From: Guadua angustifolia
Lineage: Eukaryota > Streptophyta > Magnoliopsida > Poales > Poaceae
Direction: 5' to 3'
Length of the DNA stretch: 64,000 nucleotides
Assembly (NCBI GenBank): GCA_036346375.1
Contig: JAYEVE010000168.1
Coordinates: 22,424-86,423, forward strand
The notes beneath the pieces are model-generated. The model had not been told where the DNA came from. It made no database searches and saw nothing but the letters and a program-made list of their open reading frames with translations. Positions 59,131 to 64,000 of the stretch are shown in pieces. The stretch's first letter is position 1; each line of letters opens with the position of its first letter. The position numbers were made by a program, and so were the translations under genes.

Positions 59131-59999
59131 GATGATGGTGAAGTGGCTGTGATGGTGAAGAGGATGCAGATCGGCTGTGCTCCTCTTGTGTCTCTGTCCT
59201 CGTGTTCCTCCCGACTTCTCTGGCTCCTGAGAGTGGGCTCCGGTCCTAATGATCTCCTTGCCTCCTGGCTCCTAGGGCTTAATCACTAATGGTTAGTGAT
59301 TTTTGGGTGTTGGCTGCATGTTGTTCTTGGGAGGCCTGGTCCTGATGCTTGAGCTCTTGCGTCTGGTTTACCTTGAGCTATGAGGCTCCGGTGCCGTGTG
59401 CGATATTTTGAGGCTTAGCTTATAAGGTTTGAGGCTTGCTGGCTTTCGGTGGAAGACTCTGGATGATGGCTCTTGAGTACAGTACTCTGAACCTATCCAC
59501 TTTACTGTGCTTATACTGAGGGTAAGAATATTTCTACCGCACGTTATTTCTAAAATACGCGCATCTACGACGCAAAACAGGTTTGTATATTGTCGAATGA
59601 TGCAAACAAATTGTAAGAGGTGACTAGTTGGTCTGAGACAACATTTGGATCCTCAATGAGCGATAATAAATATTTCGGCTGACGGCAATCTCTAACTCAA
59701 TTAATTTATTCAATTCATTTTGCACAGATACATTATTATTCTACTGACAAAAACAACATTTTTGATATTTACAGGTTATATGAAGTTTCGGACGACAAAA
59801 GACTTTAGAAATGAAGATTTTTGTTTTCTACTTTTGTAATTATCCATTCTTGTAAATAATTGTAATTACAATTTAAGTTTTCAATATATTAAAGTTCATT
59901 TGATTGAATCCGAATGTAATTATTCAATAAGCGCAATTAATCAATGCTGATTATTATTATTATTTTAACAAGTTATTCTTTTGCTTAATAAAATGTACG
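59131..59999. other. Unassigned sequence
   Basis: T/G-rich text (CTGTGATGGTGAAG, GAGGCTCCGGTG) then AT-rich text. There is no open frame of note and no repeat partner in the window. Confidence 0.3.
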
Positions 60000-61402
60000 G
60001 TTGTTTCATTGCCAAACTTCTGCCGCAAATACCGCCGAGATCAAACCTGTGCCCTCCGGCCTCCGACCTCATCACTTATTTAAGCTTCAAGAAGCCGTCT
60101 GGTTATAGCCTTGTCTTCCCAGTGCCGCTACGCCATATCTTGCAATGGCGATCAAGTCGCCGTGTCATCACCTCTACTCAGTGCCGTATGGACCTGGCCG
60201 ACCACCTCGTCTCAATTCTGTCGCAGCAATAGAATGGCCGCAACCCGAACTGCCGTTTCCACCAGTGAATCGATTCACGCCCAAGAACCAGCCACTTTGC
60301 CTATATAAAACTACCTGAGTCTATAAAACCACCACTGCCGAACCATCCCAGAGCTTCCCCATGTCGCCCTCACGCTCCTCATTTCCCCGGCCGGCCGGCG
60401 TCGCCCTCATCCTGCCGCCGGCAGCCACCCTGGATCGCCTGTGCTTTTGGGTCTCTATCCTGCGGGCCCAAGGAGCCGGTGTCTCACGCCACGGTCAAAC
60501 AAATGGTGCAATACGCCACCTGTGCCCAGAAAGCGCATTATCAATTTTGCCAGCTAATTTCCAGGCCATACAGCATTCATATATTAATTACTGTTGCGTT
60601 TTAATTCCAATTCCAGTAAAATAAATTTATAAATTCATTTAGTTTCTAAATATACAAAAATATTTATTTTTGAATAAAAATTTAGAATATTTTGACTTAG
60701 AGTTGTATAAAACCCTATTATGGACTATAATGGAAATTAGGTAAACCATAAATTATAAAATAATGAAATAATTTTTGTAAGCTCCTCAGACCGTAATAAA
60801 CCCATTTGTCGAAAATATTTAATTTATAAACTAATTTTTAATTATTTAAATTCAATTTTGAAATAAACCTAAAATGATCCCTATACAAAATCAATAAACC
60901 ATAACTCCTAAAATTATAAAATAAATCCTGGAAAACCCTAACACCTTAAATGCCTCATTTCAGAAAAAGCACTTAGATTTGATTTTTTTGGTTTAAATTT
61001 AAAAATAGAATTTATTCCAACGCACGAGATATCCAAATAGTTAAAACTTGGATCATATATATTCAAATCTTGGTAAAATCAATTCCTAAGTCTTAACAAG
61101 ACCAAAATACCCTGCTTATGCAAAAATATTTCATATTTGTTTAAGTTTAAATCAAGTTTGTAAATAATGCTTCTTTAAATATATGTGTATCAAATTAATG
61201 TATAAGCAAAATCCATAAACAAGAAAATATAAAATAAAAGGGCTTTAAAGGACCAGATTACTTAATATAATAAAATTCATTAAACTAATTGAAAATTTGC
61301 ACAAAACTCTTGATTAAAATATGTCCTCAAGAAATATATTATACTTAAGAAAACAAAATATAACCAAACCAATATGAATAAAACATCATAAATTAAAAGA
61401 TT
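60000..61402 (+). mobile_element. Beta-related LTR piece K (plus orientation)
   Basis: It has a CTTATTTAAGC TATA-like word at 60072 and a CTATATAAAAC word at 60300, both before a GC-rich leader, then an AT-rich part. The words GCTCCTCAGACCGTAATAAACCC (60781) match copy H near 16251. Its right arm, 60325-61402, mirrors piece J. The 87-codon frame at 60361-60624 is the leader, mirrored in J. Confidence 0.6.
60325..61402. repeat. Right arm of the inverted repeat around the GRAS gene
   Basis: Reverse complement of 53180-54248. The match begins at CCACCACTGCCGAACC and ends at CATCATAAATTAAAAGA. Confidence 0.85.
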
Positions 61403-61510
61403 TTTAATATTTTTACTGTTGATGTATTTATCCATCGAGAATATAATATATATTAATTTTTAATATTTTTACTATTGATGTATTTATCCATCCAGAATAT
61501 AATATAAATA
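61402..61510. repeat. Short tandem duplication
   Basis: TTTTTAATATTTTTACTGTTG, followed by ATGTATTTATCCATC and GAGAATATAATAT, is repeated once about 62 bp later with a few changes. It sits at the junction between pieces K and L. Confidence 0.85.
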
Positions 61511-61871
61511 TTTTAGACCAATCTAATGTTATAATATTTTTAATTCATTCTAACAACATAACTGTTGTTAGTCAAAATCCATTAATTTGGCTTTCACTTC
61601 AAATTTATTTATATTGATAATTCCTTTAAAATTCAGAAATAGGTTTTTCAGAAGTTTTCTTTGGTTAAATAAATTTTAATTATTTTATTACTGTAATATT
61701 TTTACCCTTCTCTTTATTCATTACTTAAGTTTATATTAAATGGATTTCTCCATTAGAGCAAAAATCAATAAAATCTAGAAAGGTTTAGGAAAATCCAAAA
61801 GAAACATCAATGAATATAATTAATTTATAAAATTTAATTTCTTTCTTTATATTGATTTTCAGGATGTTACA
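61420..61871 (-). mobile_element. AT-rich 5' end of a beta-related LTR (piece L)
   Basis: The minus strand starts TGTAACATCCTGAAAATC at 61871. Like the starts at 55719 and 5458 it contains GGATTTTGACTAACAAC-type words. It runs only about 450 bp before meeting piece K, so it is truncated. Confidence 0.5.
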
Positions 61872-62397
61872 GATAAAGTGAGGATGTAGGGAGCAAGGTG
61901 AAGCACGATGAAGTGTAGGAGGTCTCAGCCGGCTTTATAGGAGAAGGCAGTGTGGCTGGTAGGTGGACCCCTCTGTGGGTGGGCCCCCCATGACCGTGAT
62001 GGGGAGACAGAGAGATTCATCCCCTCTGTCTAAGATAGGTTTTGCATTAAATAGCCCAATAAATCACGTCTAAAATTTTTTATAATTTTTATACAAAATA
62101 TCAAGATAGTTCTAGACGCTCTTTAAAATTTTTAGATTAAAAGGTGTTGTGAATAAATTACAAAAATTCTGATAGTTCGAATTGCTAATTTTCTCCTTCT
62201 ATATTTTTAATTTTTACAAGGATCAAAAGGTTGTTAAAAAATTTAAAAACTCTTAATTGGAGTTCATAATTGCTTAAGGATTTTACTGTAAAATTTTGAA
62301 ATGATAGACCTGTCGAATATCTAAACATAGAGTATGTGTACATGCAGGATACACTAAGGGTATGTTCTAACGATATATAGAAGCTCCGGATATTACA

Positions 62398-62950
62398 GGC
62401 CCAATTCTATGGGATAAGATATGCGCGGAGGAAGATAATTCCATATCAGGGCTCGGTCGCTTTCCCGTTACGAGGAAATCAACTCGAGTACACCTGGTAT
62501 TTAAGGAAGTTTGGATATGCTGCGAAGATCACGCGACGATGGACTCTTCATCGACTACGATCTGGTATCCCAAACCAACTACAACTCAACTTGAAGCAGT
62601 GCTACCCTGACTATATAAGGCCAGGGGTAGGCATCCTCAAGAAGAGAAAAGAGAGAGCTTCTAGACGAGAAGACCTTTGCAAGAGCTTTATAATAGGCAG
62701 AGCATCTAGAAGCCAACGAACGACGCTTTGTCAACCTCGGCAATAGTCTAGCCATTACTTAGATTCAATTTTCTTTGTAACCAGGGCAAGATAACCTGCT
62801 TTGTATTCTATTCATCAATCCTAGATATCATCTGCACAGGACGTAGGGTGTTACTCCATCTGGGGGCCCGAATCTGTATATATCGTGCGTCATTGTTTGC
62901 ATGTTTGACTCTGACAACTGAAGGGCCCGAAGTTATAAGTTTATTGTCAA
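62398..62950 (+). mobile_element. LTR fragment of a Tat-lineage-like gypsy element
   Basis: GACTATATAAGGCCAGGGG (62609) is a TATA box followed by a leader. Downstream lie TTGTAACC, TATTCTATTCATCAATCC and ACGTAGGGTGTTACTCC, then GGGGGCCCGAATCTGTATA. This order is characteristic of grass Tat-type LTRs (Cinful/RIRE2-like). The lineage call is from memory of the pattern. The ends are unclear. Confidence 0.5.
62610..62619 (+). promoter_or_regulatory. TATA box of the Tat-like LTR
   Basis: ACTATATAAG stands between a GC-balanced upstream part and a leader rich in GAAGAGAAAAGAG. Confidence 0.6.
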
Positions 62951-63474
62951 ATTCTAACCTTCAACAAGACCTTTGTATTTATTTTATAAAATGTTCTAAC
63001 ATTGTATTCACTGAATTTACTAGGTTTCTATTTTATAATTTTTAAGGGCATTGAATAATATTTATTATTTTTAAAAATAGTACTATAGTACACTGTAGTA
63101 CTTTATATGATTTAGTAAAATTGTAAAATAAAGATAAGGTCCATACAATCTTAATTAATTTATATAATATTACTATTGCTAATCAAAATTCTTGTTTTAA
63201 AACCCTTATCCATAGTAAATGTATTCATACCTCCTTGGAGTTTAGCAAGAGATTTCTAATGATGATTTTATATTTAAATATAATTTTTATAGATTTTGTT
63301 ATTATGTAATTTCTTTTTCCATAGTTTATAATTCAAGAATCAAATGCTGAAAATAATTTTCTAAAAGACCAAAAATTCAATAAAAATATAGAAAAGATGG
63401 AAATTCTGATTAAAATCTTACCTCCAATTTAATTTTACACTTTATTTATTTTTACATTTTTCTAGGATATTACA

Positions 63475-63640
63475 ACAGTTGTGCTGGTTTATCAGTATAG
63501 TTGAGGATTCATATTCCATGGGATGCTGTCGGATTTGCACAACAACTCTGCAGTTCAGTTTTTAGTTCATTATTTCTATTAACACATGCTAAATTAAACA
63601 CACAAAAAAAAATTGAATGAGACACACGTCTAGGAATCAC
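63475..63640. repeat. Dispersed segment, inverted copy of 49620-49780
   Basis: TTGTGCTGGTTTATCAGTA and TTGAGGATTCATATTCC match, in reverse complement, the stretch that follows the right end of element G. Confidence 0.75.
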
Positions 63641-63930
63641 TCGGATGTTTTCTTCAAAAAAATTAGCCAAATTTTCGGACGTTGCACGAAGTAGCAGAAT
63701 AGAGTAGGAGGTAAAAATGATATTAGAAAATGGAAGCAGTAGAGAATAAAAATTGTGGTCTCAGTTGTTGCAAGCGCAGGGATTTTGTCGTGTTCCTCAA
63801 TAGCTCACCCATGCTCCTCCAATGCATGGTAGGCTAAGGCTATTACCGCGACACCGTCTAATCTGCGTGCTAGCTAGATGATTATCATAGACCAAATGTG
63901 TGTGCGTGTATATATATATATATAGTAATG
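63641..63930. other. Unassigned sequence
   Basis: No gene or repeat is recognised. It ends in a short (AT) run at 63909-63923. Confidence 0.3.
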
Positions 63931-63935
63931 CTAAT

Positions 63936-63951
63936 GTGCTCTCGAGAGCAC
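63936..63951. other. 16-bp perfect palindrome, possible element terminus
   Basis: GTGCTCTCGAGAGCAC is its own reverse complement. GTGCTCTCG repeats at 63972. This may be the end of a foldback or MITE element that continues past the window. Confidence 0.5.
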
Positions 63952-64000
63952 AGATCCTTCCGTGCTCTCGATGAGTTTGAAATTCGTGACAAAAATGTTC

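Larger units (their letters stand above)
61872..63474 (-). mobile_element. Beta-related LTR piece M, split by a second LTR
   Basis: The minus strand starts TGTAATATCCTAG at 63474 with an AT-rich part to about 62970. It resumes below 62395 (ATTCTGATAGTTCG at 62167). It ends in a GC-rich leader with CTCCTATAAAGCCGG (61934-61948), where piece L begins. No target duplication could be fixed. Confidence 0.5.

Overview
This window looks like nuclear DNA from a grass. The evidence is a monocot-type GRAS (SCARECROW-like) gene with relics of two sister copies, a grass L1-type LINE, a Ty3/gypsy element primed from initiator tRNA-Met, and many nested long terminal repeats that begin TGTAAC/TGTAAT and end GTTACA/ATTACA. 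I see no prokaryotic features, no rRNA or tRNA gene, and no CRISPR. Most of the sequence is retrotransposon. Nearly all long open frames are antisense or GC-rich shadows inside LTRs, not genes.

Layout. 1-3682: minus-strand copy of a 2.8-3.7 kb LTR (family alpha). 3683-4140: irregular tandem repeats. 4471-4565: N-terminal scrap of a GRAS gene, cut at a CACTA-type terminus. 4566-6621: CACTA-like ends around a retro-LTR fragment and an acidic coding relic. 6620-11640: LTR of a second family (beta), split by an alpha LTR at 6702-9484. 11650-12800: seven-unit, about 171-bp tandem array. 13591-22374: long beta LTR holding an alpha solo LTR (17392-20624) with a perfect AACCC target duplication. 22704-24352: small DNA transposons (hAT-like, and a Tourist-like MITE with TTA duplications). 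25026-25292: plus-strand LINE tail. 25361-32840: decayed minus-strand L1 LINE with ORF1 and ORF2. 32841-34510: plus-strand GRAS pseudogene abutting the LINE 5' side. 35746-49547: one LTR retrotransposon on the minus strand, with GAAGG duplications, 3.5-kb LTRs, a gag-only interior and a beta solo LTR nested in one LTR. 51300-55719: beta-related LTR pieces. 56717-58719: the best gene here, a GRAS regulator with one frameshift near its N terminus. 60000-63474: more LTR pieces, one of them an inverted copy of the segment upstream of the gene.

How it fits together. Three GRAS copies lie on the same strand about 28 and 24 kb apart. The downstream flank of the pseudogene reappears downstream of the best copy, so this was probably a compact tandem GRAS cluster spread apart by insertions. 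The best copy keeps the whole GRAS domain. It shares with its dead neighbour the same N-terminal frame break, in a run of four C. The surviving protein may therefore start at an internal Met, or this copy too may be a pseudogene.
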